64,000 bases of DNA. Origin: Schlegelella aquatica. GTDB lineage: Bacteria > Pseudomonadota > Gammaproteobacteria > Burkholderiales > Burkholderiaceae_C. Below, piece after piece: positions 26,194 to 33,850 of the stretch; the stretch's first letter is position 1; each line of letters opens with the position of its first letter. The stretch lies in assembly GCF_026013905.1 (NCBI RefSeq), contig NZ_CP110257.1:1612001-1676000 (forward strand), in the 5' to 3' direction. The translations under genes were made by a program, and so were the position numbers. A model generated the notes under the pieces. The model was not told the DNA's origin, did no database searches, and worked only from the letters and a program-made list of their open reading frames with translations.

Positions 26194-26427
26194 ATGAGCC
26201 GGTTCGTGCTGTATTGCGGTGGAGAAGGGGCCGTCCGACCCGAGGAGGCGGCCCAGACATCCCGTGACGCGGGCGCGAAGGTCATCGCCACCGGCACGGG
26301 CACCGTGGTGGTCGAGGCCCGCCCGGCTCAGATCAAACTGATCTCCAGCCGCTTGCCAGGGTGGTCCTACACCTTGGAGCGGCGTGAGGTGCGCAAGCCC
26401 ACACCCCCGCGGCGCAAGGCCGCCTGA
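26194..26427 (+). CDS. Small companion protein of the subtilase, possible inhibitor
   Basis: This 77-residue basic protein starts eight bases after the subtilase stop, so the two are almost certainly co-expressed. I do not recognise the family. Its size and strand/helix pattern (RFVLYCGGEG, KVIATGTGTVVVEA, IKLISSRLPGWSYTLERREV) resemble a stand-alone subtilisin propeptide/I9-type inhibitor, which would hold the protease inactive in the cell. This is inference from size, pattern and position. The tail is Pro/Arg/Lys-rich. Confidence 0.7.
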   Translation: MSRFVLYCGGEGAVRPEEAAQTSRDAGAKVIATGTGTVVVEARPAQIKLISSRLPGWSYTLERREVRKPTPPRRKAA

Positions 26428-26469
26428 GGCGAGAGAGGCCCGTCGCCCGGGCACGCGACGCGGGGGCCC

Positions 26470-26892
26470 TCAACCCATGATGCCCTGGCGGGGTGGCCCA
26501 CCCTGGACGCCGGTGGTGGGCAGCTGGTCGATCGTAAACGTCCCCGGCAGTTCGAACCCGGCCACCTCGCGACAGCTCTGTGCGCAGGCGCGGCACGCCG
26601 CCTCGCACGCCTCCATGCCTTCCAGTTGGGCGCAACTCTGCGCGCACGCCCCGCACACCTTGGCGCACAGCGCGCACAGTTCGGTGTGCAGCGTGGAGGC
26701 ACTCAACATGAAGCGCGCCGTCGTCTCGCACAGTTGGGCGCAGTTGAGCATCAGGCTCAGGTGGCCGGGCTCCGCGTGCGCGCCGCCGCGTTGCAGGTTG
26801 TCGCTGAAGGCCATGGACCAGCAGGTCCGGTAGCAGTGCAGACAGTCCTCGATGCACCGCTGCACGGTGCGGTCTTGCAGTATTCCGGTCAT
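26470..26892 (-). CDS. Cysteine-rich four-helix-bundle protein, Csp-like
   Basis: This 140-residue protein has about 15 cysteines spaced along predicted helices (CIEDCLHCYRTC, CAQLCETTARF, CALCAKVCGACAQSC, CEAACRACAQSC). This is the pattern of the DUF326/copper storage protein family, in which Cys line the inside of a four-helix bundle and bind many Cu(I) ions. No signal peptide is seen, so it would be a cytoplasmic form (Csp3-like). It is divergent from a small membrane-protein gene, with no copper regulator or exporter nearby. Copper binding is a family inference. Confidence 0.85.
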   Translation of the reverse strand: MTGILQDRTVQRCIEDCLHCYRTCWSMAFSDNLQRGGAHAEPGHLSLMLNCAQLCETTARFMLSASTLHTELCALCAKVCGACAQSCAQLEGMEACEAACRACAQSCREVAGFELPGTFTIDQLPTTGVQGGPPRQGIMG

Positions 26893-27007
26893 GGTCGAGG
26901 TCCTTCGCAGTCGTTGCAGGAGTCGGGCAACGTTCGTGCCTCGCGGCGGCGCTCGCCGCCCCGGGTATGCGCGTTGCTCCCCCAGGCCGTGTTCACGGGA
27001 GTCCACC

Positions 27008-27502
27008 ATGCCGTTCGTGCCTGCTTCGGTTGCCGTCGGTTCGCTCCGCGACGCTTCTCTCGCCCGACGGGCCTTGCGCTCCGGAGGAGCCGCTGCTTTG
27101 AGTTCCGCGCTCGCCCTCATGTGGCGCGGCCGGCACGATGCAGGCAGCGCGACAGCCCCGCTCAATGCCGTGAGCCACATCGCTTACGGTGACGAGGCGT
27201 TCGAGGTGGACCGCCCGACGCTGCGCCACACCCTGCCGGGGGTGCTGCTGCATGCGGCTTCCGGTGTCTTCTGGGCGCTGCTCTTCGAAGGACTGAGAGG
27301 CCGCCACGCCCGCCGCGGCCTGGGAGCCACCGCTGCCGATGCCGTGGCCGCGACGGCGGTGGCCGCCGTGGTGGACCTTGCCATCGTGCCGCGACGGCTC
27401 ACGCCCGGCTTCGAACGGCGCCTCTCGGCCCGCAGCTTGGCGCTGGTCTATGGAGCGCTGGCGGCGGGTCTCCTGCTCGGGGCGCGGCGGCTCGACCGCT
27501 GA
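27008..27502 (+). CDS. Conserved hypothetical membrane protein
   Basis: This 164-residue protein has four or so hydrophobic segments, including LSSALALMWRGR, GVLLHAASGVFWALLFEGL, VAATAVAAVVDLAIVP and ALVYGALAAGLLLGARRL. Between them sits TAPLNAVSHIAYGDEAF, a motif I associate with uncharacterised proteobacterial membrane proteins. No function is known to me. It is transcribed toward the flhDC terminator and divergent from the Csp-like gene. Confidence 0.7.
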   Translation: MPFVPASVAVGSLRDASLARRALRSGGAAALSSALALMWRGRHDAGSATAPLNAVSHIAYGDEAFEVDRPTLRHTLPGVLLHAASGVFWALLFEGLRGRHARRGLGATAADAVAATAVAAVVDLAIVPRRLTPGFERRLSARSLALVYGALAAGLLLGARRLDR

Positions 27503-27528
27503 GAACGCAGGCCGGCGAACGGCCGACG

Positions 27529-27553
27529 AAAAAAAACGGGCCCGAGGGCCCGT
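27529..27553 (-). terminator. Intrinsic terminator of flhDC
   Basis: On the minus strand ACGGGCCC-TC-GGGCCCGT forms a strong stem followed directly by seven to eight T residues. It lies about 60 bases after the flhC stop, so it ends the flhDC transcript. A second short palindrome (AGCACATC/GATGTGCT) lies between it and flhC. Confidence 0.85.
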
Positions 27554-27610
27554 GGGGAAAGCACATCTGGATGTGCTCAGGAGGAGACGACCAATGACCT
27601 GAAACGAGGG

Positions 27611-28147
27611 TCAGTGGATGTGCAGACCGCCGGCGTTCTTGCCCTTGCCGGCGCGTGCGGGCGGGTTGCACAGTCCGCAGACGAAATGCTTGGCGATCTC
27701 GTGCGGATGGGTGACGAAATGGCCCCCGCACTTGGAGCAGCGCGTCATCGTCAACATCCCGTTGTCGATGAACTTCACCAGACGCCAGGCGCGCGTGATC
27801 GACAGCAGCGGCTCCAGGCCCTGCGCCTGGATCTGCTCCAGGTACAGGCGGTAGGCCTTGATGACGATGTCGATGTCTTCCAGCTCCGCGGCCTTGTTGA
27901 GGTACTCGTGGATGTTCAGGAAGAGGCTGGCATGGATGTTGGGCTGCCAGGTCATGAACCAGTCGGTCGAGAACGGCAGCTGACCTTTGGAGGGCGACTT
28001 GCCGGAGACTTCCTTGTACAGACGCAGGAGGCGCTCGTAGGAGAGATCGGTCTCCGACTCCAGCACCTGCAGGCGTGCGCCGAGTTGGATCAGCGTGACG
28101 GCGGTCTCGATCTGGCGGGCTTCGGTCAGGATGCTCTTGGTGCGCAT
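27611..28147 (-). CDS. flhC: Flagellar transcriptional activator FlhC
   Basis: This 178-residue subunit of the FlhD4C2 master regulator of flagellar genes has the FlhC N-terminal helices (EARQIETAVTLIQLGARLQVLESET). Its C-terminal zinc site uses two CxxC motifs, CSKCGGHF and CGLCNPP. The start is the ATG at 28147, 37 bases after flhD. In betaproteobacteria flhDC is often followed by motAB and che genes; here it is followed by a strong terminator, so those genes lie elsewhere. Confidence 0.96.
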   Translation of the reverse strand: MRTKSILTEARQIETAVTLIQLGARLQVLESETDLSYERLLRLYKEVSGKSPSKGQLPFSTDWFMTWQPNIHASLFLNIHEYLNKAAELEDIDIVIKAYRLYLEQIQAQGLEPLLSITRAWRLVKFIDNGMLTMTRCSKCGGHFVTHPHEIAKHFVCGLCNPPARAGKGKNAGGLHIH

Positions 28148-28184
28148 GGCAGCCTCCGGCGGGTCCGGCAATAGAAGAAAGGCT

Positions 28185-28514
28185 TCAGGCGGCTTCCTGG
28201 TGACGGCTGGCCAGCAGGATGCTTGCGTGCAGGCGAGAGGTCGCGTCGTTCGCTGCGGTCTTGCCATGGTTGGTGAGCAGCCCCCACACGATGTCGTCGT
28301 CGAAGCGGAAGCGGCACAGCAGCGTGTTGCCGGAGGCGATCTTCAGCATCTGCGCCGGGCTGAGCGCCGCGATGAGGTCGGCGGTGTCCTCCGAGACGCC
28401 GAGACGGTACAGCGCCTGGGCCCGATCGGCACGGATGAGGTTCTGCGCGAGCATCAGGTAGGACAGGTTGGCTTCGCGGATCTCGGCGAGCAGTTGATCG
28501 GTCTGGACGGTCAT
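28185..28514 (-). CDS. flhD: Flagellar transcriptional activator FlhD
   Basis: This 109-residue partner of FlhC shows the FlhD fold sequence EIREANLSYLMLAQNLIRAD and LGVSEDTADLIAALSPAQMLKIA. A GAGGAG ribosome binding site precedes the ATG at 28514. It is the first gene of flhDC. The upstream 190 bases, with a palindrome at 28656-28674, should contain its control region. Confidence 0.95.
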   Translation of the reverse strand: MTVQTDQLLAEIREANLSYLMLAQNLIRADRAQALYRLGVSEDTADLIAALSPAQMLKIASGNTLLCRFRFDDDIVWGLLTNHGKTAANDATSRLHASILLASRHQEAA

Positions 28515-28655
28515 CTGGAACTCCTCGGCGGTTCTGAACTGGGGTCGTTTGCCGGACTACTTTCGCAAGCAGCGTGGAAACAATTCTGTTCAAGGCCGCC
28601 GGCCGGCCATATCGGGCCGGTTCTGTTAGCCGCGTCGCCGTCTTCCGAGGGGGGC

Positions 28656-28674
28656 TGTAAGACAAATTCTTACA
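28656..28674 (-). promoter_or_regulatory. Palindrome upstream of flhDC, GacA-box-like
   Basis: TGTAAGACAAATTCTTACA is a perfect 7-bp inverted repeat with a 5-base spacer, in an AT-rich island about 150 bases upstream of flhD. It resembles the GacA/UvrY box TGTAAG-N6-CTTACA but has seven bases between the half-sites. It is likely a regulator-binding site; the protein is unknown. Confidence 0.5.
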
Positions 28675-28708
28675 ATCTGCCCTCGGCTTCGGGTTTACCC
28701 GGTGCGTT

Positions 28709-28891
28709 TCACAGGTCCAGCACGGGCACCAGCCCCTGCACGATGCACTCGGGCAGGTGCTCGGCCGCCCAGGCCCGTGCCTGGCGGATCGCCTCGTCTT
28801 TCTCAGGCGTGAGGATCTCGATCCATTTCGGCGGCGTGTCGCCCGCCGGATAGTTGAGGGCCACGAGCCAGCCCTGGGTGTCGCCCCACAT
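28709..28891 (-). CDS. Small hypothetical protein (60 residues)
   Basis: This is a 60-residue soluble protein with a good AAGGAG ribosome binding site and balanced composition (MWGDTQGWLVALNYPAGD, then PPKWIEILTPEKDEAIRQAR). It has no recognised domain. It lies between the DksA-like gene and flhDC on the same strand. The composition and ribosome binding site suggest a real gene. Confidence 0.6.
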   Translation of the reverse strand: MWGDTQGWLVALNYPAGDTPPKWIEILTPEKDEAIRQARAWAAEHLPECIVQGLVPVLDL

Positions 28892-29034
28892 CGTTCGCTC
28901 CTTCGCCGCAACCGCACGGCTCGCGGGGATCGTAGCCAGCGCGGCGCACTCGCGGCGCGAGGCCGGCGCGGGCGTGCGAAGTCCTACCGTGAGGTAATGC
29001 AGCGAAAGGGTCTGGGCGTCCCGGGCGCAGGGGC

Positions 29035-29436
29035 TTACCGGTCGAGCGGGTCGCGCAGAGGTTGCGGCCCGCGCTTCTCCCGGGCTTCCTGGCAGGCGAT
29101 GCAGCGCAACGACGAGGGCTGGACGCGCAACCGCTCGAGCGCGATGTCGCGCCCGCAGTCGATGCACTCGCCGTACGTGCCCTCGGCCATGCGACGTCGG
29201 GCCTCGTCGATGTCGGCGAGCTCTTGCAGGTCGCGCTCGCGTTCCAGGTGCGCGATGCCGGCCTGGAGATGCTGGTTGGCCTCGTCGCCCCGGTCGGCCA
29301 CGACGCCAATGTTGGCGGTGCGACCCTCTTCGCGCGCGGCCCGGGCCTCCTCGATCTCCCGACGCAGCATGCGCTCCCGCTCGGCGAGGCGGCGCTTGAG
29401 TTCGTCGAGGACCGTCGCAGTGAGGGTGGCGCTCAT
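29035..29436 (-). CDS. DksA/TraR-family zinc-finger protein
   Basis: This 133-residue protein has an N-terminal coiled coil (LDELKRRLAERERMLRREIEEARAA) and a C-terminal four-Cys zinc finger, CIDCGRDI to RCIACQ (CxxC-x17-CxxC). It belongs to the DksA/TraR family that enters the RNA polymerase secondary channel. The coiled-coil tip carries GDEANQHLQ rather than the canonical DxxDxA motif, so it is a paralogue, not housekeeping DksA. It follows the kinase gene on the same strand after about 70 bases. Confidence 0.88.
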   Translation of the reverse strand: MSATLTATVLDELKRRLAERERMLRREIEEARAAREEGRTANIGVVADRGDEANQHLQAGIAHLERERDLQELADIDEARRRMAEGTYGECIDCGRDIALERLRVQPSSLRCIACQEAREKRGPQPLRDPLDR

Positions 29437-29509
29437 GACCGTCGTTCCGTCAGTAGGTCTCACTGCCGCGCAGCAAGCACGGTTCCCGGGGCCGGTCGGG
29501 AGGAGTCGG

Positions 29510-31723
29510 TCAGCCCACTTCGTCCGTCGCGCGCAAGCGCTGGCACTGCGGGTGGTTGTAGAACACCCCGCGTTCGCATTGCCGTTGCATGCAGTAGTAC
29601 AGCGCGAACTGCGTGCGGCCCCCACATGCTTCCCTCGGGCTGGTGGGCAGGCGAGGCTCTTCGCGCGATGTGGCCACAGGCGGCGGGGACGGCCCGGCCT
29701 GCGCGGACTGCGCCTGCGGCGTCGGCCCTTGGGGAGACTGAGGCGCGGCCCCCGCGGGGGGCGCCTGGGCGGCAGGGGCAGGGCCCGTGGCCTGCGCCGC
29801 GGGGCCCTGCTGGAGCTGCGGTGCAGGCGCCTCCCGCGCGGGCGTGGCCACGCCATGGGGCGCCGGGGCGGCAGCAGGGGCAGGGCCTGGCGCTTGCACG
29901 CCCGGCCCCTGGTGGGCCTGCGGGACCGACTGCGGGACGGGCGCTTGCGGCAAGGGCGACTGCGGCAAGGGCGCCTGGGCCACGGGCGCCTGGGGGCCGG
30001 GTGGCGGGGGCACCGGGGCAGCCGCCCCGGCGGCCTGGGGGCCTGCGCCGGGGGCGGCCCCTCCAGCGGGTGCGACGGCGGCAGGCGGTGCGGCCGGGAC
30101 GGCGGCCGCAGACGAGCCAGCGGGCGGCACCGGCGGGACAGGCCCCACGCCCGCGCGCGGGAGGGCGGCGGTGGTCTGCGGCGCGCGCGGGTCGGCTCCC
30201 CCTGCGCCCGGGGCGCCGGTGCCAGGGGCCCCGGGGCGAGCCAAGGCTCGCAAGACTTGTTCGGTCTGGAAGTGGTCGCGCCAGACCCACACCGCGGCGC
30301 CGGCCAGGAGCACGATGGAGGCGGCCACCGCCCAGCGCCACGCCCCTGCGCGTCGGCGTCTGGCGGGCGGCTCCGCCCTCGCGGCCTCGGCTTCGTCGCG
30401 GCGCACCGCCGTCGTATCGGCGGGAATGTCGCGCAACGCAGCCTGGATCGCGGCCATCACGGCCGCGTTGTCTTCTGCGGGCTCCTGGGCCGCGGCGCCG
30501 GGGGGGCCGAAGTGCCACACCGGTGCCGACGCCGCGGCGGCGGCGGCGTGGCCGGGCGGAAGCGAGCCGTCCCCGCGCGAGGTGTCGAGCGGCGGCTCGG
30601 GACGGGCCTGCGTGCGGGCCTCGTCGGCACCGCCCACGGCACGCAATGCCGGCGGCACGGGCCGCTCGGGCGAGACGCCGCGGTCGGGCGACGATGCTGA
30701 GCGGTCCTCGGCGGCGGCCGGCGCGGGGCGCCAGGTGCGAGGGGTCGGACACTCGGCGTCGAGGGCGCGCAGGAAGTCGGCGACCGTCTGCGGGCGCTCG
30801 TACGGTCTGACGGCAAGCGCCCATTCGATCGCGCGCAGGAACCCCTCGCTGTAGTGGAGCTGCGGATGCCGCTCACGCAGCTGGGCCACCACCTCGGACA
30901 AGGGGCGCAGCTGATCGTCGACCGCGCGCACCGTCGAAGGCGTGGGCGAGCGGCCGGTGATGCAGTAGTAGACGACGGCGGCGAGCGCGTAGATGTCGGT
31001 CCAGGGCCCCTGCTGGAGGTGCCCGACCTCGGCGTACTGCTCGATCGGGGCGTAGGCGGGTTTCAGGATCGCCGTCAGCGTCTGCGTGCGATCGCCGATC
31101 ACGCGCCGGGCCGCGCCGAAATCGAGCAGCACGGCGCGCCCGTCGCCGAGCATCAGGATGTTGTCGGGGGCGATGTCGCGGTGGTAGCACGAGCTCGCGT
31201 GCAACTCGGCCAGCGCTCCGCACAGGTCGTTCAGCAGGCGGCGCAGCCAGGCTTCGTCGGGCGGCGCGGCCATGCTTTCGCGCGTGGCGGCCAGGGTGCG
31301 GCCCTCGTAGTAGGGCATCACCATGTAGGCGGTGTGATTGGCCTCCCAGAAGCGGTAGACACGAACGAGGCTGGGGTGGTCGAAACGCGCCAGCAACCGC
31401 GCTTCGTTGACGAAGGACCGCAGCCCGAGCGCGAAGGTCTCGGCATGCGCTTCTGAGCGCAGCGTCACCATCGTGCCCTTGCCGCGGGAGGCCAGCGCCG
31501 CGGGCAGGTACTCTTTGATCGCGACGTGCCGCTCCAGCCCGTGGTCGGTGGCGAGGTACACGATCCCGAACCCGCCCTCGCCGAGCACACGCTCGATCTC
31601 GTACTCGCCCAGGCGCGTGCCGGGGGGAAGGGCATCATGGCTCGGCACGGTCTGGACCTGGATCTGGGTCGGCTCGAAGCCGCGGGGGTGATGGGCGTCG
31701 TGGGACGAGGCAGTGGAGGTCAT
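29510..31723 (-). CDS. Serine/threonine protein kinase with Pro/Ala-rich periplasmic tail
   Basis: This 737-residue Hanks-type kinase has the Gly-rich loop in VLGEGGFGIVYLA, Lys in VAIKEYLP, the catalytic loop YHRDIAPDN and the DFG motif in LLDFGAARR. The kinase domain covers about residues 40-310. A single membrane helix (WAVAASIVLLAGAAVWVW) lies near residue 475. It is followed by about 200 residues that are very rich in Pro, Ala and Gln, and a C-terminal Cys-containing segment (FALYYCMQRQCERGVF). The start at 31723 removes an upstream extension. No phosphatase or FHA gene is adjacent. The extracytoplasmic tail could sense cell-wall or envelope state. Confidence 0.9.
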   Translation of the reverse strand: MTSTASSHDAHHPRGFEPTQIQVQTVPSHDALPPGTRLGEYEIERVLGEGGFGIVYLATDHGLERHVAIKEYLPAALASRGKGTMVTLRSEAHAETFALGLRSFVNEARLLARFDHPSLVRVYRFWEANHTAYMVMPYYEGRTLAATRESMAAPPDEAWLRRLLNDLCGALAELHASSCYHRDIAPDNILMLGDGRAVLLDFGAARRVIGDRTQTLTAILKPAYAPIEQYAEVGHLQQGPWTDIYALAAVVYYCITGRSPTPSTVRAVDDQLRPLSEVVAQLRERHPQLHYSEGFLRAIEWALAVRPYERPQTVADFLRALDAECPTPRTWRPAPAAAEDRSASSPDRGVSPERPVPPALRAVGGADEARTQARPEPPLDTSRGDGSLPPGHAAAAAASAPVWHFGPPGAAAQEPAEDNAAVMAAIQAALRDIPADTTAVRRDEAEAARAEPPARRRRAGAWRWAVAASIVLLAGAAVWVWRDHFQTEQVLRALARPGAPGTGAPGAGGADPRAPQTTAALPRAGVGPVPPVPPAGSSAAAVPAAPPAAVAPAGGAAPGAGPQAAGAAAPVPPPPGPQAPVAQAPLPQSPLPQAPVPQSVPQAHQGPGVQAPGPAPAAAPAPHGVATPAREAPAPQLQQGPAAQATGPAPAAQAPPAGAAPQSPQGPTPQAQSAQAGPSPPPVATSREEPRLPTSPREACGGRTQFALYYCMQRQCERGVFYNHPQCQRLRATDEVG

Positions 31724-31864
31724 CGGCTCGAAAGTGTTGGGCCGCGCGCGGACGAGCGGACACAGGCGCGGCGCGCCCACGCAGTGGCAAGCGGGGGGCC
31801 TGCGGCGACGGGCGATGCGAATCGAGCCGTTATAGACGAGGGCGGGGGGTCAAACGTTGCCAGG

Positions 31865-31880
31865 CGTGACGAACGTCACA
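31865..31880 (-). promoter_or_regulatory. CRP/Vfr-like palindrome between the kinase and the receiver gene
   Basis: The minus strand reads TGTGACGTTCGTCACG, matching TGTGA-N6-TCACA in nine of ten positions. It lies about 145 bases upstream of the kinase start, between the two minus-strand genes. A TATAAC box lies between it and the kinase ATG. A CRP-family site is plausible but unproven. Confidence 0.4.
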
Positions 31881-31916
31881 AACGGCGCGCCGGTGCGACC
31901 GGGCGGGGGCCCGAGG

Positions 31917-32381
31917 TCAGCTGAGCGAAGGCAGCGCGTCGGGCAGCGTGGTTTCGTCGAGATCGGCACCGGGCAGGCGCTGGAGTTCCGCACGGCAGCG
32001 CAGGCGGGCGAGCTCGATCGCCGCCCATTGCGGCAGCTCGCTCCACGCGACGAGGCGCACGTCCTCGTGCGGAGCGCACTGGGCCTCTCCCACCAGGAGG
32101 ACGGCGGCCTGCGCGCGCGCCCGGCGCGCGGCGAGCACGAAGCCGTCCACCTGCGGGGGCAGGGCTTCGACATCCACCAGCATCAGGTCGCACGCCGCTG
32201 CGGCGAGCCGCTCGAGGGCGCAGCCGGCGTCGGACTCGACCATCCAGCGGGTGTACGGCTCCATCGGCAGGCACACGCGCGCCAGTCGAGCGAGCACCTG
32301 CGGGTTCTCGGAGACGGCGAGCACCGCGGGCCGCCAGGGGCGCGTGAAGAGGGGGCTGCGGTCGGAGCGGTGGAAGGTCAT
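31917..32381 (-). CDS. Degenerate receiver-like protein
   Basis: This 154-residue protein has the outline of a response-regulator receiver: a beta strand RPAVLAVSENP, then CDLMLVDVEALPPQVDGFVL where the phospho-Asp would lie, and later strands LLVGEA and LVAWSEL. The acidic pair at the first strand and the conserved Lys near the end are not evident, so it is probably not phosphorylated normally. No output domain follows. It may be an atypical (pseudo-)receiver. It lies upstream of the Ser/Thr kinase gene. Confidence 0.5.
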   Translation of the reverse strand: MTFHRSDRSPLFTRPWRPAVLAVSENPQVLARLARVCLPMEPYTRWMVESDAGCALERLAAAACDLMLVDVEALPPQVDGFVLAARRARAQAAVLLVGEAQCAPHEDVRLVAWSELPQWAAIELARLRCRAELQRLPGADLDETTLPDALPSLS

Positions 32382-32480
32382 GAGCCGGAATCCGGCGAGG
32401 GCGGGAATGCCCGCACTCTAACAGTGGGAAAGGCCGCCTCCCTGCGCGCCGCGCGGGGAAAGAAGCGGGCCGTGAAGGAA

Positions 32481-32873
32481 TTACCCCCTCTTCCAGGGGA
32501 GGTGCATCAGGTGGCGCTGCCGCACGCGGGCCAGCCAGGACCATCGCAAGAGCTCGGAGCGCGGGTCGGCGGGCGCCGGCTCGACAGGCAGCAGCACGAG
32601 CTGGCACGGCTCGGCACGCTGGGCCCGTGCCGGCGCGCGCCTCGTGTGCCAGTCCCATCCCCACTGGGCCAGCATCAGGGTGGCCGTGGCGCCCATCAGC
32701 GCATAGAGGAGGGTTTCGTCCGGGTTCCCGCTGACCGCCTCCGGCACGATCAGGCACACGCCGAACGAGCCCCAGGACAGGGCGCGGTGGCGCGTCCATT
32801 GGACCGCACCGATGACCGTGAGGGACACCAGCATCGCCAGGACGACGAGAACTTCCCAGGTTTCCGGTTCCAT
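32481..32873 (-). CDS. Hypothetical membrane protein
   Basis: This 130-residue protein has two or three hydrophobic segments in its first 70 residues (VLVVLAMLVSLTVIGAVQW, FGVCLIVPEAV, LLYALMGATATLMLAQWGW), then an Arg/Pro-rich cytoplasmic tail. I do not recognise the family. An AGGGGGAGC-type ribosome binding site precedes the ATG. Confidence 0.55.
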   Translation of the reverse strand: MEPETWEVLVVLAMLVSLTVIGAVQWTRHRALSWGSFGVCLIVPEAVSGNPDETLLYALMGATATLMLAQWGWDWHTRRAPARAQRAEPCQLVLLPVEPAPADPRSELLRWSWLARVRQRHLMHLPWKRG

Positions 32874-33172
32874 GTCGCTCCCCCTTCATACATGGGTTTG
32901 CCGCGGCGCTCTCCCGCCGCGGCCGTCGCGGACGGCAGGCAAAGCAAGTTCAGGTCCAGAAAGACGGCAAGAACGGCGGCATCGACGCAGAACCCCGCGA
33001 GCGCGGGGGACGTCGCGGCGCGGAAGGGCGGGCCGGCAACGGATTGGCAACGAAAGGGCGGGCCTCGGGCCCGGGTGCGGCCGATGGGGCAAGACCAGCC
33101 GAAGGGGCCCGGCCGGCGCAGCGCGCGGTGGGCGGGTAAAACCGTCCACCCGGCAGGGTAAAAAGTTGCAGC
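32874..33172. other. Intergenic region without a recognised gene
   Basis: These 299 bases hold the promoter of the small membrane-protein gene and the 3' end of the YqjK-like transcript. I see a CCCCGCG/CGCGGGG hairpin near 33000 and GGGTAAAA-type repeats near 33150, but no convincing coding frame or T-tract terminator. Confidence 0.4.
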
Positions 33173-33436
33173 TCAGCGGCGGCGGGCGCGCCACCAGGGC
33201 CAGGCCGTCAGGATGGCGGCGGCGAGGGCCTGGGCCGAGGGTGAGCGCCCCCAGCGCCACGCCAGCCGGGCCCAGGGCCCGACGCGCCGCAGCCCGCGCC
33301 ACAGCGCCGCCGTGCGCTGTGCGGGCCGGGAGTGGGCCAGGACGAGCACCTCGGTGGCCAGACGCAGCCGCAGCAACGAGGATTGCGCTTGCAGCCGGCG
33401 CAGCCTTTCGCGCCGCGAGGGCGGGGGCGGGTTCAC
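33173..33436 (-). CDS. YqjK-like small basic protein
   Basis: This 87-residue Arg-rich protein is the third gene of a DUF883/YqjE/YqjK-type operon. It starts at a GTG overlapping the YqjE-like stop (GTGA). It has a basic amphipathic N-terminus (RRERLRRLQAQSSLLRLRL) and a moderately hydrophobic C-terminus. The assignment rests on gene order and composition; sequence conservation in this family is low. Confidence 0.6.
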   Translation of the reverse strand: MNPPPPSRRERLRRLQAQSSLLRLRLATEVLVLAHSRPAQRTAALWRGLRRVGPWARLAWRWGRSPSAQALAAAILTAWPWWRARRR

Positions 33437-33846
33437 GCCCCGGCCCCGCGATCGTCGAGCCACTGCGCGTCGGTCTGGAGTTCGCCTCGCGTCACCGCAA
33501 AGGGCGCAGGCGCGTTCCGCCAAGCCTGCACGGCCCACACGCCGAGCGCGACCGCAGCGCCGACGAAGACCGCCGCGGCGATGCCGAAGGCGAGCACGCG
33601 GTGCGTGTCCCACCACGCGACCACGGCGGTCAGCGCGAGGAACAGCAGCCCGAAACACATCAACTGGACAGCGGCCCATCCGGCCAGGAACAGCGCTGCC
33701 CAGCGCTGCGCCTGCTCCTGCGCTTCGAGACCGAAGATCTCCAGCCGGATGCGCAGCAGGGACGTGAAGTCGGCCGCCAGGCGCCGCAGCACGGTCGTCG
33801 GGCGCTCGCTCTGGGCGGCGTCCGGTGAAGGGGGCGTGCCGGCCAC
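33433..33846 (-). CDS. YqjE-like phage-holin-family membrane protein
   Basis: This 137-residue protein has an amphipathic N-terminal helix (LRRLAADFTSLLRIRLEIFGLEAQEQAQ) and two strong membrane helices (AALFLAGWAAVQLMCFGLLFLALTAVVAWW and VLAFGIAAAVFVGAAVALGVWA). This is the pattern of the PF07332/YqjE family. The likely start is a GTG at 33846, five bases after the DUF883 stop, and depends on translational coupling. An alternative start at 33948 would overlap the DUF883 gene. The role is probably at the membrane in stress or stationary phase. Confidence 0.8.
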   Translation of the reverse strand: MAGTPPSPDAAQSERPTTVLRRLAADFTSLLRIRLEIFGLEAQEQAQRWAALFLAGWAAVQLMCFGLLFLALTAVVAWWDTHRVLAFGIAAAVFVGAAVALGVWAVQAWRNAPAPFAVTRGELQTDAQWLDDRGAGA

Positions 33847-33850
33847 GGTG

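Noticed and set aside
26545..26570. tRNA T-arm-like sequence GGCAGTTCGAACCCGGCC
   Set aside because: It lies inside the Csp-like coding sequence, and no acceptor stem, anticodon arm or D-arm can be folded around it.
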